From Muribaculaceae bacterium (GTDB taxonomy: Bacteria > Bacteroidota > Bacteroidia > Bacteroidales > Muribaculaceae): DNA of 64,000 nt. Where the stretch lies: contig JAFYYI010000031.1 of assembly GCA_017557665.1 (NCBI GenBank), forward strand, positions 62,001 through 126,000, given 5' to 3'. This document shows, piece by piece, positions 8,034-17,481 of this stretch. The notes below the pieces were generated by a model, which was given only the letters and a program-made list of their open reading frames with translations, did no database searches and was not told the DNA's origin. A program made the translations under genes and the position numbers. Position 1 is the first letter of the stretch; the number at the start of each line of letters is the position of its first letter.

Positions 8034-9356
8034 TTAATCCACGGTGGCATCGGCGGTGCCGTCGGCAAATTGCATGGTTACTCGCTCGCCAGGGTTGATC
8101 TGGCTGGCTGCTGTGACGCATTTGCCGCCGGCCCACACGAGTGAATAGCCGCGTTGCAGGGTGTTCTCGGGAGACAGCAGGGCGGCTTTCTCACCCAGTG
8201 CCTTGAGACGTTGCTGCTCGCGCTGCATGGCATGCTCGACGGCCTGGCTCATGCGCTCTGAGGCGCGATCAAGACGGGTGCGCTGTGCGGCAATCAGGTT
8301 GTTGGCTGCCAGGGGAATGCTCTTGGCATAGTTGTCAAGCCTGATGCCATTGGTCTCGATGATGCGGCGTGCGGCAGCAGGAATCATGCCCGTGTAGTAG
8401 GTCAGCTGTTCGCGTGCATGCCCCACGGTCTCGCGCACAGCGGTGACGACGGCCTCCTGCAGCTCGTCGAGATGGGCCAGGGCATTGGTACCCCGCTTGA
8501 TGAGCCACTCGGCAGCAGCAGTCGGTGTCTTGACCCTGACGGCGGCCACAAAGTCGAGGACCGTCTCGTCGCGGTCGTGCCCGATGCCGACAATGACCGG
8601 CAACGGGAACTGAGCCACGGAGGCTGCCAAATCATAGTTGTCAAACGAATTGAGTTCGGACGTCGCACCCCCGCCACGGATGATGACAACGGCATCGAAC
8701 AAGTCCTGATAACCATTGATGCGGTCGAGGGCCGCCAGCACGCTGGGAACGGTCTGAGCCCCCTGCATCGACGCGCCGAACAAGCAGGTATAGAACTTCA
8801 GGCCATAAGAATTGTGCTCCAGCTGGTTCACGAAGTCGCCATAGCCTGCTGCCCCGGCTGCCGAGATGACCGCAATGCGCTGCGGCACATCGGCGATGGG
8901 CAGTTCCTTGTTCATGTCGATGATGCCGTCGGCCTTGAGGCGCTTGAGAATCTCAAGCCGCTGACGCGCCATGTCGCCCAGGGTATAGCTGGGGTCAATG
9001 TCGTTGATGACCGCCTTGAAGCCGTACTGGCTGTGGTAGTTGGCCGTCACCATCACCAGCAGTTTCATGCCGGTCTTGAGTTCAGAGCCCGTCGCTGCCT
9101 GGAACTTCGCATTCAACCTGACAAAGGTGCTTGCCCAGATGACGGCACCCAGCTTGGCCACGGTCGTGCCACGGTCATCTTTCTCAACGAGTTCCATATA
9201 GCAATGACCCCGCACAACCCGCAGGTCGCTCGTCTCGGCGACGACCCATCGGTTCTGCAGAGCGGGGTTGGTGTTGATGGTCTGGCTGATGAGCGCGTTG
9301 AACTGGCTCAGGGTGATGCTCTGAGGTTGCTCAGGAAAAAGTGACTGTTCTTGCAT
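8034..9356 (-). CDS. xseA: Exodeoxyribonuclease VII large subunit
   Basis: The protein has 440 residues, normal for XseA. The N-terminal OB fold (residues about 15-110, WVVAETSDLRVVRGHCYMEL) binds single-stranded DNA. The catalytic core follows, with PQRIAVISAAGAAGYGDF, VVIIRGGGATSELNSFDNYD and PVIVGIGHDRDETVLDFVA. A long helical region leads to the C-terminal GYSLVWAGGK motif. With XseB it forms exonuclease VII. The start lies 2 bases after the stop of the upstream DUF3256 gene, so the two are probably co-translated. Confidence 0.97.
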   Translation of the reverse strand: MQEQSLFPEQPQSITLSQFNALISQTINTNPALQNRWVVAETSDLRVVRGHCYMELVEKDDRGTTVAKLGAVIWASTFVRLNAKFQAATGSELKTGMKLLVMVTANYHSQYGFKAVINDIDPSYTLGDMARQRLEILKRLKADGIIDMNKELPIADVPQRIAVISAAGAAGYGDFVNQLEHNSYGLKFYTCLFGASMQGAQTVPSVLAALDRINGYQDLFDAVVIIRGGGATSELNSFDNYDLAASVAQFPLPVIVGIGHDRDETVLDFVAAVRVKTPTAAAEWLIKRGTNALAHLDELQEAVVTAVRETVGHAREQLTYYTGMIPAAARRIIETNGIRLDNYAKSIPLAANNLIAAQRTRLDRASERMSQAVEHAMQREQQRLKALGEKAALLSPENTLQRGYSLVWAGGKCVTAASQINPGERVTMQFADGTADATVD

Positions 9357-9358
9357 GG

Positions 9359-9997
9359 TTATTTGACAGGCTTGATTTTCAGGCCATTAAAGCGGTAACT
9401 GATGGACGGTTTGAGGTACTGCGCGAAGCGCTTGTACTCGCTTGGGGCCAGGAAAGGCTCCAGTCCATGGGTTGCCTCGATGACATCGTGGTTTCCCCCC
9501 TTGAAGGTGAGCTGAATGAGCGGAAAAATCATCGCATCCTGCAGGTCGGCCCGCAGGTCACGCGGCATCTTGCCGACAATGAAATCGTCGATTGTGGGCA
9601 TCGCGAACAGTTTCTCGCTGGTATATCGCTGCCAGTGGCTGTTCCACTGGGTGAGCCGGCTGTCGGGCACAGGCGTCATCACCGTCTCGATAACGGTGAG
9701 AACGGTATCCTTGCCCACCTTCCTCATGCGCATCTCCACCACACGGCTTGCGCTGGTCTGCACCTTGAGGTAGGTGCTGTCCATCTCCAGCAGACGGCTG
9801 TCGCCCAACAGATTATTCCTGATGTCAACGACTTGGCCACTGTTGTAGTAGTCCACCATGTCGAGGCGGTTCACGCTCGTCAACAAGGGGAAGATGTTGC
9901 CCGGTTCAGTGGCGAACAGGTCGGTTATCGTGCGTGCCGAACTGGCCAAGGGTGTCAAGGCCATCAACACGACGAGTATCGTAAACAGATGTTTCAT
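9359..9997 (-). CDS. DUF3256 family exported protein
   Basis: The 212-residue protein begins with a signal peptide (MKHLFTILVVLMALTPLASS). The body matches the Bacteroidales DUF3256 family: FATEPGNIFPLLTSVNRLDM near the start of the mature part, and later YLKVQTSASRVVEMRM, LTVIETVMTPVPDSRL and HWQRY. The function is unknown. It sits between the M48 protease gene and xseA in a minus-strand row. An 81-base spacer with a hairpin separates it from the M48 gene. Confidence 0.85.
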   Translation of the reverse strand: MKHLFTILVVLMALTPLASSARTITDLFATEPGNIFPLLTSVNRLDMVDYYNSGQVVDIRNNLLGDSRLLEMDSTYLKVQTSASRVVEMRMRKVGKDTVLTVIETVMTPVPDSRLTQWNSHWQRYTSEKLFAMPTIDDFIVGKMPRDLRADLQDAMIFPLIQLTFKGGNHDVIEATHGLEPFLAPSEYKRFAQYLKPSISYRFNGLKIKPVK

Positions 9998-10018
9998 TCT
10001 CGCTCAACTTGGGATTGA

Positions 10019-10054
10019 AAGGTGGACCTCCTTAGTCATAAAAAGGCCCACCTT
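10019..10054 (-). terminator. Hairpin between M48 gene and DUF3256 gene
   Basis: The arms AAGGTGGACCT and AGGCCCACCTT pair with one mismatch or wobble around a 14-base loop. There is no clear T-run after it on the minus strand, so it may instead be an mRNA processing or attenuation structure. Confidence 0.35.
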
Positions 10055-10078
10055 GGTCATTTACTCATTCAGATTGCA

Positions 10079-10879
10079 TCAATTGACGCTTCCATACTGC
10101 TTTTTCACCTCGGGCAGCCACTTCTGGATGTCAGAAATACGTGTCTTGTGGCTCGGGTGAGAACTCAAGAACTCGGGAGGCTCCTGCGATGAGGAGGCCG
10201 CCATCTTCTGCCAGAAGGTGATGGCAACATCTGGATTGTAGCCAGCAATCGTCATCAGCACCAGGCCCATCTTGTCGGCCTCGCTCTCATGCTTACGCGA
10301 GAAGGGCTGCATCACGCCATATTGGGCGCCCAAGCCATAGACCTGCTGTGCAATCTGCTGGGTAGCAGCGCTCTTGCCACTGGTGAAGATACCGAGGGCC
10401 TGCGCACCATACTGGGCCAGCACTTGCTGACTCATGCGCTCGTTACTGTGTTTGGCGACAGCGTGAGCCACCTCGTGGCCGATAACCACAGCCAACTCGT
10501 CATCACTGCTCACAAGGTTCATGATACCCTCATAGACCACAATCTTGCCGCCAGGCATACACCAGGCATTGATATCGTCACTGCGGATCAGGTTAAACTC
10601 CCAAGCGAAATTCTGCAATTCGCTTTCCAGGCCGGCATACTTGAGATAGGCCTCGGTAGCAGCAGCGATGCGCTGTCCCACGCGAGTCACCTGAGCACTC
10701 TGAGCCTTCTTGCCCGAAATAGGCGCCGTCTGCATAAAGGTAGCATACTCCTGCAAACTAGCAGCCAGCACTTCCTCATCACTGACAACAATCACTTGTT
10801 TGCGGCCCGTGATGGGAACCGAGCCACAGCTGGTGAGCAGCATGGCTGCCAACGTCAGCATAACAATAATCTTTTTCAT
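10079..10879 (-). CDS. M48 family metalloprotease, lipoprotein
   Basis: The protein has 266 residues. The start MKKIIVMLTLAAMLLTSCGS gives a lipobox LTSC with Cys18, so it is a predicted periplasm-facing lipoprotein. The zinc site is HEVAH (135-139), with ESEAD (198-202) giving the third ligand. MPGGKIVVYEG and the flanking segments match the BepA/LoiP-type M48 peptidases, which act in outer-membrane protein quality control (family knowledge). It lacks the TPR tail of BepA and so is closer in size to LoiP. It lies 35 bases after mrp on the same strand. Confidence 0.93.
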   Translation of the reverse strand: MKKIIVMLTLAAMLLTSCGSVPITGRKQVIVVSDEEVLAASLQEYATFMQTAPISGKKAQSAQVTRVGQRIAAATEAYLKYAGLESELQNFAWEFNLIRSDDINAWCMPGGKIVVYEGIMNLVSSDDELAVVIGHEVAHAVAKHSNERMSQQVLAQYGAQALGIFTSGKSAATQQIAQQVYGLGAQYGVMQPFSRKHESEADKMGLVLMTIAGYNPDVAITFWQKMAASSSQEPPEFLSSHPSHKTRISDIQKWLPEVKKQYGSVN

Positions 10880-10914
10880 AATAGATTGTATTTAGATAGA
10901 TAAATAAAAATGAA

Positions 10915-12018
10915 TTAATGCGTTTGTACAACCTCGGTCGGCGGCAGAGTGGCATTGCGCTTGTCAACAGCCTCAATGACACGTGTGGCAAGGTGCTTGA
11001 AGGCCACACCACTAACGTCGTTCATGCGCACCACCGGCTGACCGTCGTCACTGCCCTTGCAGATGCCGGCAACGAGCGGAATCTGTCCCAGCAGTTCCAC
11101 ATCCAGCTTCTCGGCCAACTCTTTGCCACCGTCATGTCCGAAGATGTAATACTTCTCGTCGGGATGGCTGGCGGGCGTGAACCACGACATGTTTTCGACA
11201 ATGCCCAGCACAGGCACGCCCACATGCTCGCCCATGAACATGCTGATGCCCTTGCGTGCATCGGCCAGGGCCACCTGTTGAGGCGTGGTCACCACGATGG
11301 CGCCGGTGATGGCCAACGTCTGCACCAGGGTCAGATGGATGTCGCTGGTGCCCGGCGGCATGTCAATGATGAAATAGTCAAGTTCGCCCCAGTCGGCCTC
11401 GGTGATGAGTTGGCGCAGGGCATTGCTGGCCATGGCACCGCGCCATAGCACGGCTTTCTCTTTGTCCACCAGGAAACCGATGGAAAGCATCTTCACACCA
11501 TATTTCTCCAGAGGGATGATCAGGTTCTTGCCGTCCACCTCATGCATGTAAAGCTGCTCGTTCTCGGCACCGAACATCTTGGGCATCGAGGGGCCGAAGA
11601 TGTCGGCATCAAGCATTCCCACACGGAAACCCTGCAGGGCCAGCGCAACAGCCAGGTTGCAGGCGACGGTGGATTTGCCCACACCGCCCTTGCCCGAGCT
11701 GACGGCGATGATATTCTTCACCCCAGGCAGGGGATTCTCTATTTTGCGCACGGGATTGTCCTGACGCGTCTTCACGCCGATGTTACCCTTGATGTCCACC
11801 TCACCGCCCACGTGGGCCAAAATGGCGGCCTCGGCGGCCTTTACCACGCTCTTGATGAAAGGGTCGGTGGGTTTTTCAAAGGTCAGCGAGAAGCTGATGC
11901 GGTTCCCGTCGATGCGGATGTCGTCATTCACCATGCCCATGTCCACGATGTCCTTTCCCGTTCCGGGATAGCGCACCGTGCGCAGGGCGTCTAATATCAG
12001 ATTTGGATAAATCGTCAT
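10915..12018 (-). CDS. mrp: Mrp/NBP35-type ATP-binding iron-sulfur carrier
   Basis: The 367-residue protein has an N-terminal MIP18/DUF59 domain (residues about 5-85), then a ParA/MinD-like ATPase with the deviant Walker A SSGKGGVGKST (107-117), DADIFGPSMP and DMPPGTSDIHL. Mrp proteins carry and deliver Fe-S clusters. The usual CxxC pair after ENMS is missing: the site reads ENMSWFTPASHPDEKYYIFG. Cluster binding, if any, must use other residues. It is preceded by trmB (23 bases) and followed by the M48 gene. Confidence 0.95.
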   Translation of the reverse strand: MTIYPNLILDALRTVRYPGTGKDIVDMGMVNDDIRIDGNRISFSLTFEKPTDPFIKSVVKAAEAAILAHVGGEVDIKGNIGVKTRQDNPVRKIENPLPGVKNIIAVSSGKGGVGKSTVACNLAVALALQGFRVGMLDADIFGPSMPKMFGAENEQLYMHEVDGKNLIIPLEKYGVKMLSIGFLVDKEKAVLWRGAMASNALRQLITEADWGELDYFIIDMPPGTSDIHLTLVQTLAITGAIVVTTPQQVALADARKGISMFMGEHVGVPVLGIVENMSWFTPASHPDEKYYIFGHDGGKELAEKLDVELLGQIPLVAGICKGSDDGQPVVRMNDVSGVAFKHLATRVIEAVDKRNATLPPTEVVQTH

Positions 12019-12041
12019 TTTTAGTTCTAAAAAATTATAGT

Positions 12042-12827
12042 TTATAGTTCAGGGTTATCGTCATGATCAGGCATGAGTTGCGGCATCTGAATGTAGCCAC
12101 GGTTGTAGCTGCGGTAGGTGTCGGGCTCAATGTCAATATCGGGTTCTATCAGTTCCACGCCATGAGGCAGGGCGAAGCGGATATACTTGATGGTCAGTCC
12201 GCGCTGCAGCCACTGCATCTCATAGTGCGTCTTGATGTCCAGGATGTCATCAGCCATGCCGCTGGCATACAGGTCATCGGTGTCGGCCTCGGCAGGCAGG
12301 TGATTCTCCTCGACCAGTGCATGGGTGTAGGTGTAGAGGAAGGGGCTGTCGGTCTTCAGGTGGACGATACCGCCGTCACGCAGGATGTTGCGGTAGTTGC
12401 CCAGGAAGCGCGTCGAAGTGAGGCGCTTGTTCACCTTCTTCATCTGCGGGTCGGGGAAGGTGATCCATATCTCGGACACCTCATCGGGCGCAAACATGCG
12501 GTCTATCAGTTCGATACTGGTGCGCAGGAAGGCTACGTTGTGCAGCCCCAACTCTGTCGCCAGCTTGGCTCCGGTCCACATGCGGGCTCCCTTGATGTCC
12601 ACCCCGATATAATTCTTGCCGGGGAACCGCTGTGCTAATCCCACGGCATATTCCCCCTTGCCGCAGCCCAGCTCCAGCACGATGGGATTGTCGTTCTTGA
12701 AATATTGCTCATTCCATTTGCCGCGCATGGGGCAACCACCCTCCTGCGTCACCACAGCCCAGGGGAACTGGAACACACATTCCATGCGCTCCATGTCGGC
12801 AAATTTCTTGAGTTTATTCTTACCCAT
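12042..12827 (-). CDS. trmB: tRNA (guanine-N7-)-methyltransferase
   Basis: The protein has 261 residues. The SAM-binding motif is [10 protein letters not shown] (51-60); [10 protein letters not shown] and the family signature [16 protein letters not shown] follow. TrmB makes m7G46 in tRNA. It is slightly longer than the E. coli protein, mainly through a C-terminal extension ([18 protein letters not shown]). It lies 21 bases after the LRR gene on the same strand, so it may share that gene's transcript, which is an odd pairing. Confidence 0.96.
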   Translation of the reverse strand: MGKNKLKKFADMERMECVFQFPWAVVTQEGGCPMRGKWNEQYFKNDNPIVLELGCGKGEYAVGLAQRFPGKNYIGVDIKGARMWTGAKLATELGLHNVAFLRTSIELIDRMFAPDEVSEIWITFPDPQMKKVNKRLTSTRFLGNYRNILRDGGIVHLKTDSPFLYTYTHALVEENHLPAEADTDDLYASGMADDILDIKTHYEMQWLQRGLTIKYIRFALPHGVELIEPDIDIEPDTYRSYNRGYIQMPQLMPDHDDNPEL

Positions 12828-12848
12828 AGTCTCGTTATATCAGGTTGT

Positions 12849-14819
12849 TTACTTGATGACGATTTTGTAACTCTTGCCGTTGAGGCGCACCACATAGAAG
12901 CCAGCCTCCAGCACTTGACGCGTGACACCGGCAGTTACGTCCACTTGGCGAGCCATACCGTTGATTGAGACCACTTGGGCAACGCCGTCGGTGGTGGACT
13001 CGATGCACAGTGTGCGTCCCTCGGTCCACAGGCGGTCGTGACTGACAGTCAAGTCATCGATACCGCTGCTCACCTTCACACCAGCCACACAGTCGGCGGC
13101 ATATTTGGCCACATTGTCATCGCCCGAGAGGACAACATTGGTCAACAGCAGCTGCGCGTCACCGATGAAGGCATCATCGGCCTGAACCGTCATATGGAGT
13201 ACAGCGGCACAATCACCGTCAAAGGCTTGCTTGTCCATCGAGAACATCAGCGTGCGTGCCATCGAGGCATCCGTTGCCCGTGTCTCGATAGTCTGTCCCT
13301 GAACAGCCTTCACACTCACCAGGGTGAGGCCAGCGGGTAGAATGATATCGCACTGCAGGGCGTTGTAAGCGCTGGCGTTGTCGAGTTCAACGTTCAGTTC
13401 ACACTGTTCACCGGGACGCATCGACACGTCGTCGATGTGCAGGCCGTCGGAGACATTCACCACATGAGCCGCATAGCTGCCCGGATTCAGAATGATATCA
13501 ATGACCATATTGACATCGGCGAGTCCAGTCTCTCCGTCCTCATTGACATCAGCACGCTGCATGATTTCATCACTGAACTGTTCGCCCAGGACTATGCTGA
13601 TCAACGTGTTGATGTCAGCGATATTCACCTCGCCATCAATGTTCACATCGCCCAACAGACCCTTGGTTTCATACATGAAATCCATCCACTGCTGAGTCAA
13701 CCTGTATTGCTCAAACGATTCCTCGGGAACCGTCAAGGGGACAGAGCGCTGTTTCACGCCCTCCCACACTTTCTCGCCCAGGGCAGGCACTTCCACGGCA
13801 TGGCAAGTCAACGCCTTCATGCCCGTCATACCCGCCATGGCACGTGTACCCAGCCACGACAAAGTTGCCGGCAGTTCCACGTTTACCAGGCTCGATACGT
13901 TGTAGAAGGCGTAATCCCCCACCTCGCTCACTCCTGTGAGGTTAAGGGGGGACTTCAGGCCTGTTCCGGCCAGAATATAGTCGCTCAGATTTGTCACTTG
14001 GCCTCCCAAGGTCAGCGACTGCAGAGCGGTATCATACATCCAGGCACCGGTTCCCACGCTCGTCACGTTTGACGGAAGCTTGACCTCGGTAACGGGTGAC
14101 TGGACCATCGCCCAATCCCCTATCGTCGTCAAGTGTTTGCTAGCGGTCAAGTCAACGGAGCTGACACCCGCACCCGCAAGCGCACGTTCACCGATGGTCT
14201 GGACCGGTCCCGGCAGGAAAGTCGTCAGGGCAGGGCAGTCCATCAGCGCTGTCGGTTCAATGGTTGTCAAGCAGCTTGACGGCTCAACGCTAAAACTGGT
14301 GAGAGACAGGCAACGCATAAAAGCACCGGCACCCACCTTCTCAACGCTGGCAGGCAACGTCACGCTCGTCAGGGCAGAGCATCCGGCAAAGGCATAGTCA
14401 CCGATGGCGGTCAGCGTGGACGGCATGACCACCTCGACCAGGCTGGAGCATCCGGCAAAGGCGCCCTCATCGATACGTTTCAAGCCCGACGGCAATTTCA
14501 CACTTGTCAAGCCCAGTCCTCCAAAAGCACAGACTGGCAACTCATCACTGGCAAAATCGACATGCCAATAATGATGTTGAGACGTACTGCAGGCAACAAT
14601 CTCCACATCAGTCAAGTCAAGGGTCTTGAGTTCGTGCAGGTGGTCGGCAATGTAATAGAAATCCAATGCATTCATGGTTCCGGTCACCGTCAGTTCGGTG
14701 ATTCCTTCATCAGCAATGCCATTCGACAATGTGCCAGCAGTGGATGACACTTCAAGCGCTTCAAGCCTGAATGCCATCAAGACCAGCATCAGCAATATCG
14801 TTATGTTTTTCACATTCAT
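12849..14819 (-). CDS. BspA-type LRR protein with dockerin- and cohesin-like domains and T9SS-like tail
   Basis: The 656-residue protein has a signal peptide (1-21), then LRR_5/BspA repeats to about residue 370 (GAFAGCSSLVEVVMPSTL, YAFAGCSALTSVTLPASV). A dockerin-like pair of calcium loops follows: GDVNIDGEVNIADINTLI and ADVNEDGETGLADVNMVI. Next is a cohesin-like beta domain (ISLRPGE-type start, here SMRPGEQCELNVELDN). The C-terminus GFYVVRLNGKSYKIVIK resembles a type A sorting signal of the type IX secretion system. Such proteins are surface-exposed or secreted and often bind host or matrix proteins (BspA family). It is homologous to the next gene upstream. A -7 box lies just before it. Confidence 0.88.
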   Translation of the reverse strand: MNVKNITILLMLVLMAFRLEALEVSSTAGTLSNGIADEGITELTVTGTMNALDFYYIADHLHELKTLDLTDVEIVACSTSQHHYWHVDFASDELPVCAFGGLGLTSVKLPSGLKRIDEGAFAGCSSLVEVVMPSTLTAIGDYAFAGCSALTSVTLPASVEKVGAGAFMRCLSLTSFSVEPSSCLTTIEPTALMDCPALTTFLPGPVQTIGERALAGAGVSSVDLTASKHLTTIGDWAMVQSPVTEVKLPSNVTSVGTGAWMYDTALQSLTLGGQVTNLSDYILAGTGLKSPLNLTGVSEVGDYAFYNVSSLVNVELPATLSWLGTRAMAGMTGMKALTCHAVEVPALGEKVWEGVKQRSVPLTVPEESFEQYRLTQQWMDFMYETKGLLGDVNIDGEVNIADINTLISIVLGEQFSDEIMQRADVNEDGETGLADVNMVIDIILNPGSYAAHVVNVSDGLHIDDVSMRPGEQCELNVELDNASAYNALQCDIILPAGLTLVSVKAVQGQTIETRATDASMARTLMFSMDKQAFDGDCAAVLHMTVQADDAFIGDAQLLLTNVVLSGDDNVAKYAADCVAGVKVSSGIDDLTVSHDRLWTEGRTLCIESTTDGVAQVVSINGMARQVDVTAGVTRQVLEAGFYVVRLNGKSYKIVIK

Positions 14820-14847
14820 TGGTCTCGCAGATTAGACGTTAGAAATG

Positions 14848-14855
14848 CAAAGATA
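14848..14855 (-). promoter_or_regulatory. Promoter -7 box for the 656-residue LRR gene
   Basis: The minus strand reads TATCTTTG, 28 bases before the start codon. The upstream 62-bp repeat supplies the DNA where the -33 box would lie. Confidence 0.6.
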
Positions 14856-14865
14856 GTGCAAGCCA

Positions 14866-14927
14866 TGCACAGAACAAAATGAAAAAACTTTTTTTTTCAT
14901 TTTTTATGTCATGGCGAAGCCTATCTT
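14866..14927. repeat. 62-bp intergenic direct repeat, copy 1
   Basis: The unit runs from TGCACAGAACAAAATG to GGCGAAGCCTATCTT and contains a self-complementary core (ATGAAAAAAC...TTTTTTCAT). Copy 2 at 14955-15017 differs only by one extra T. The tract lies between two homologous LRR genes. Confidence 0.85.
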
Positions 14928-14954
14928 GCCCGAGCAACAGCGAGGGAACGATAG

Positions 14955-15017
14955 TGCACAGAACAAAATGAAAAAACTTTTTTTTTTCATTTTTTATGTC
15001 ATGGCGAAGCCTATCTT
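14955..15017. repeat. 62-bp intergenic direct repeat, copy 2
   Basis: It is near-identical to copy 1; 27 bases separate the two. The hairpin core could terminate or attenuate transcription on either strand. Confidence 0.85.
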
Positions 15018-15042
15018 AGCGAGGAGACACGTTGATACCGGC

Positions 15043-15080
15043 ATAAAAAAGTGGAGGCGCAATCGGTATTGCGTCTCCAC
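15043..15080 (-). terminator. Rho-independent terminator of the 709-residue LRR gene
   Basis: On the minus strand a 13-bp stem (GTGGAGACGCAAT with ATTGCGCCTCCAC, one wobble) and a CCG-type loop are followed by TTTTTTAT. It lies 26 bases after the stop codon. Confidence 0.9.
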
Positions 15081-15106
15081 AAATTAGTCTGCGGTCTGCT
15101 AAAATC

Positions 15107-17236
15107 TTACTTGATTACCTTCACCGTGCTCGTGGTGCCATCGGTATAGGTGGTGACCATGATGTTGACACCAGCAAACGGGGTGTCGCTCTCCTGGCCA
15201 GCCACGTTGATGTAACGCACTGCGACTACCTCATTGGCGACAGTTACCTGCTCAACTCCAGTAACGTCGTTCAGACGGGTTACCGAGCTGCCAGCAAGAT
15301 AGATATCGCCCTTGGTGGTCACCAGCTGCACATTGGCGAATTCCACCTCGGCATTGTCGGGGTTGAAGTCATCGCCAGCGGTCACCGTCAGGCGCAGCAC
15401 GGTGCCCTCGTCACTGTTGAAGCTTGCCATGTCCATCGACAGGCCAATCAGTGTGTAGACATTCTGCTCTTCCTCATGGCGCTGCATGTAGAAATCGTGG
15501 CCATTGCCGCGTTCAACACCCTCGACAGCGGTGAGCGTCACGCCCTGCGGCAAAATCAGCTCACACTGCATGGCACCATAGCTACGCTCGGTATTGTTGA
15601 GCGACACATTGATGGTGCGTGTCTCACCGGGACGCAAGGATGCCGAAGGCATCACCAGTTCATCACTTGTGGCGTCAAATCGGTCAACGATTGCACTATG
15701 GATATCGTCTACCCTCTGCTTTGAAGAGCTATTCAGCACGTAGTTAATCAGCACGATAGCATCTGAAATGGTCACCTCATCGTCATCATTGACATTGGCA
15801 GCATCCAGGTTGATGCCTGCAGGATTATCATTCAAGATGTAGTTGATCAGCAGGATGGCATCAGAGATATTCACAAAGCCGTCATCGTTCACGTCACCCC
15901 AGGTGAAGTCATTCTTGAAGAAGAAGTACATCCACTGGTCAGCGGCTTTATACATCGCGGTGCTCTCATTGCTGGGAGTAAGCAGAAGTACCGAAGGCTG
16001 GTCCACACCGGCCCACACGTTCTCACCCAATTCGGGAACCTCCTCGGCAGCTGTCTTGAGGTTCTTCATGCCAGTCATGCCGGCCATGGCATAGTCACCC
16101 AACCAGGTGATGGTGGCGGGCAGGAACATCGTGTCAATCTCCTGACTGACGTTATAGAAAGCGTAGTCACCGATAGAAATCACACCACGGGTCAAGAGGT
16201 TGCCAGCATTCAGCACCGTGTCACCGGCGAAGGCATAATTGCTCACTCTCTCAAGGGTGAGATGAGGACGGAAAGCCGAAAAACGGGGACCCACTGTAGG
16301 TTCCAACTTACTCTTATCAGCTTTAGTGTCCGGGCCTTGACCACTCATGTCACGCAGGCCAGGCAGGGTCACCTTAGCAAGCTGACGGTTGTGAGCCAGC
16401 GCGCCCTCACCGAGGTTGTTCATACCGTCGGTAAGCTCAATGCTACGGAGCTCGGTCTGAGCAAAAGCCCAGTCGCCGATAGCACCCAAACCCAATTTCT
16501 TGATATCAATCTGCTGAAGACCCGAATTGATAAAGGCTTCCTCGCTGATTCTCGACATGGTGCACTTCGGGTCAAAGTTGACCGTTGTCAATGCACGGCA
16601 ACCGTTGAAGGCGCCCTTGCCGATGGACTTCACCTCACGACCAATCTGGACATTGCTCAAGTTGAAGTCGCCCAGGAATGCGTAGTCGGAGATAGTGTAG
16701 CTGTTGATATTGGCACTCACCAGCGATTCACAACGTGAGAAGACGCCACGGCCCATTCCCTTCACGGTCGCGGGCAGCTCAATGCTGGTCAATGCGGTAC
16801 CTGCAAAGGCAAAGTCGTCGATGTAGGTCAACGAGGCGGGCAACGTGATGCTGCTCAACTGGTAGCAACCGGCAAAGGCTGCATAGCCAATCACCTCCAC
16901 TGTAGAGGGCAGAGCCACCGACGTCAACTTCTTGCCGAAGAAAGCGGTACGGGGAATCTCATTACCTGCAAACGACGAGAGGGTACCGTAGAGCACCTTG
17001 CCGCCGTCCACGGGCAGAATGGTCACCTGACTCAGGTCCAGTGATGTCAAGTCGGTCAGCTCATCGGTGATGAACAGGAAATCACGGGCATCCATCGTGC
17101 CGGTAACAGTCAGTTGGGAAATCTGGGTGTTCTGCACCAGTTGGGACAGTTGTCCAGCCGTGTTATTAACGGTCACGGCGTGAACGCCCAGGGTCGTCAT
17201 TGCTGCGGTAAACAGCAAGAAAAGCAATTTGCGCAT
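15107..17236 (-). CDS. BspA-type LRR protein with dockerin- and cohesin-like domains
   Basis: The 709-residue protein has a signal peptide (1-20), then BspA/LRR_5 repeats to about residue 400 (AAFAGCYQLSSITLPASL, FAFAGTALTSIELPATV). A dockerin-like pair follows (GDVNDDGFVNISDAILLINY, NVNDDDEVTISDAIVLINY), then a cohesin-like beta domain (SLRPGETRTINVSLNNTERS). The C-terminal tail VRYINVAGQESDTPFAGVNI...TSTVKVIK is shared with the 1413-residue neighbour and is probably a sorting or anchoring tail. The domain order is the same as in the gene at 12849-14819, so the two are tandem paralogues. It has its own -7 box and terminator. Confidence 0.88.
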   Translation of the reverse strand: MRKLLFLLFTAAMTTLGVHAVTVNNTAGQLSQLVQNTQISQLTVTGTMDARDFLFITDELTDLTSLDLSQVTILPVDGGKVLYGTLSSFAGNEIPRTAFFGKKLTSVALPSTVEVIGYAAFAGCYQLSSITLPASLTYIDDFAFAGTALTSIELPATVKGMGRGVFSRCESLVSANINSYTISDYAFLGDFNLSNVQIGREVKSIGKGAFNGCRALTTVNFDPKCTMSRISEEAFINSGLQQIDIKKLGLGAIGDWAFAQTELRSIELTDGMNNLGEGALAHNRQLAKVTLPGLRDMSGQGPDTKADKSKLEPTVGPRFSAFRPHLTLERVSNYAFAGDTVLNAGNLLTRGVISIGDYAFYNVSQEIDTMFLPATITWLGDYAMAGMTGMKNLKTAAEEVPELGENVWAGVDQPSVLLLTPSNESTAMYKAADQWMYFFFKNDFTWGDVNDDGFVNISDAILLINYILNDNPAGINLDAANVNDDDEVTISDAIVLINYVLNSSSKQRVDDIHSAIVDRFDATSDELVMPSASLRPGETRTINVSLNNTERSYGAMQCELILPQGVTLTAVEGVERGNGHDFYMQRHEEEQNVYTLIGLSMDMASFNSDEGTVLRLTVTAGDDFNPDNAEVEFANVQLVTTKGDIYLAGSSVTRLNDVTGVEQVTVANEVVAVRYINVAGQESDTPFAGVNIMVTTYTDGTTSTVKVIK

Positions 17237-17282
17237 ACTGATTTTCTATAATGTTTTTTGTAATTATTTCAGTTTTAACCTG

Positions 17283-17290
17283 CAAATGTA
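17283..17290 (-). promoter_or_regulatory. Promoter -7 box for the 709-residue LRR gene
   Basis: The minus strand reads TACATTTG, 46 bases before the start codon. No clear -33 box was seen. Confidence 0.45.
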
Positions 17291-17411
17291 CACATTATTT
17301 GAGTACCAGCACTAGTTTTAACCATTTTTTAGCTTTCAACCGCATTGAGATTATCGGGTTTTATAGGTTTCTGAGGCCAGTGTTATGGATAGTGGGGCTG
17401 TGAACAGCATG

Positions 17412-17454
17412 AAAAAAAGCGGGCCGCCCCGACTGGAGCCGCCCGCCCAAAAAA
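17412..17454 (-). terminator. Terminator of the 1413-residue gene
   Basis: A G/C-rich interrupted stem (GCGGGC...GCCCGC) is followed on the minus strand by seven T residues. It lies 28 bases after the stop codon. Confidence 0.8.
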
Positions 17455-17481
17455 TATCGATTCTCTTGTTGAGAAATCCGC

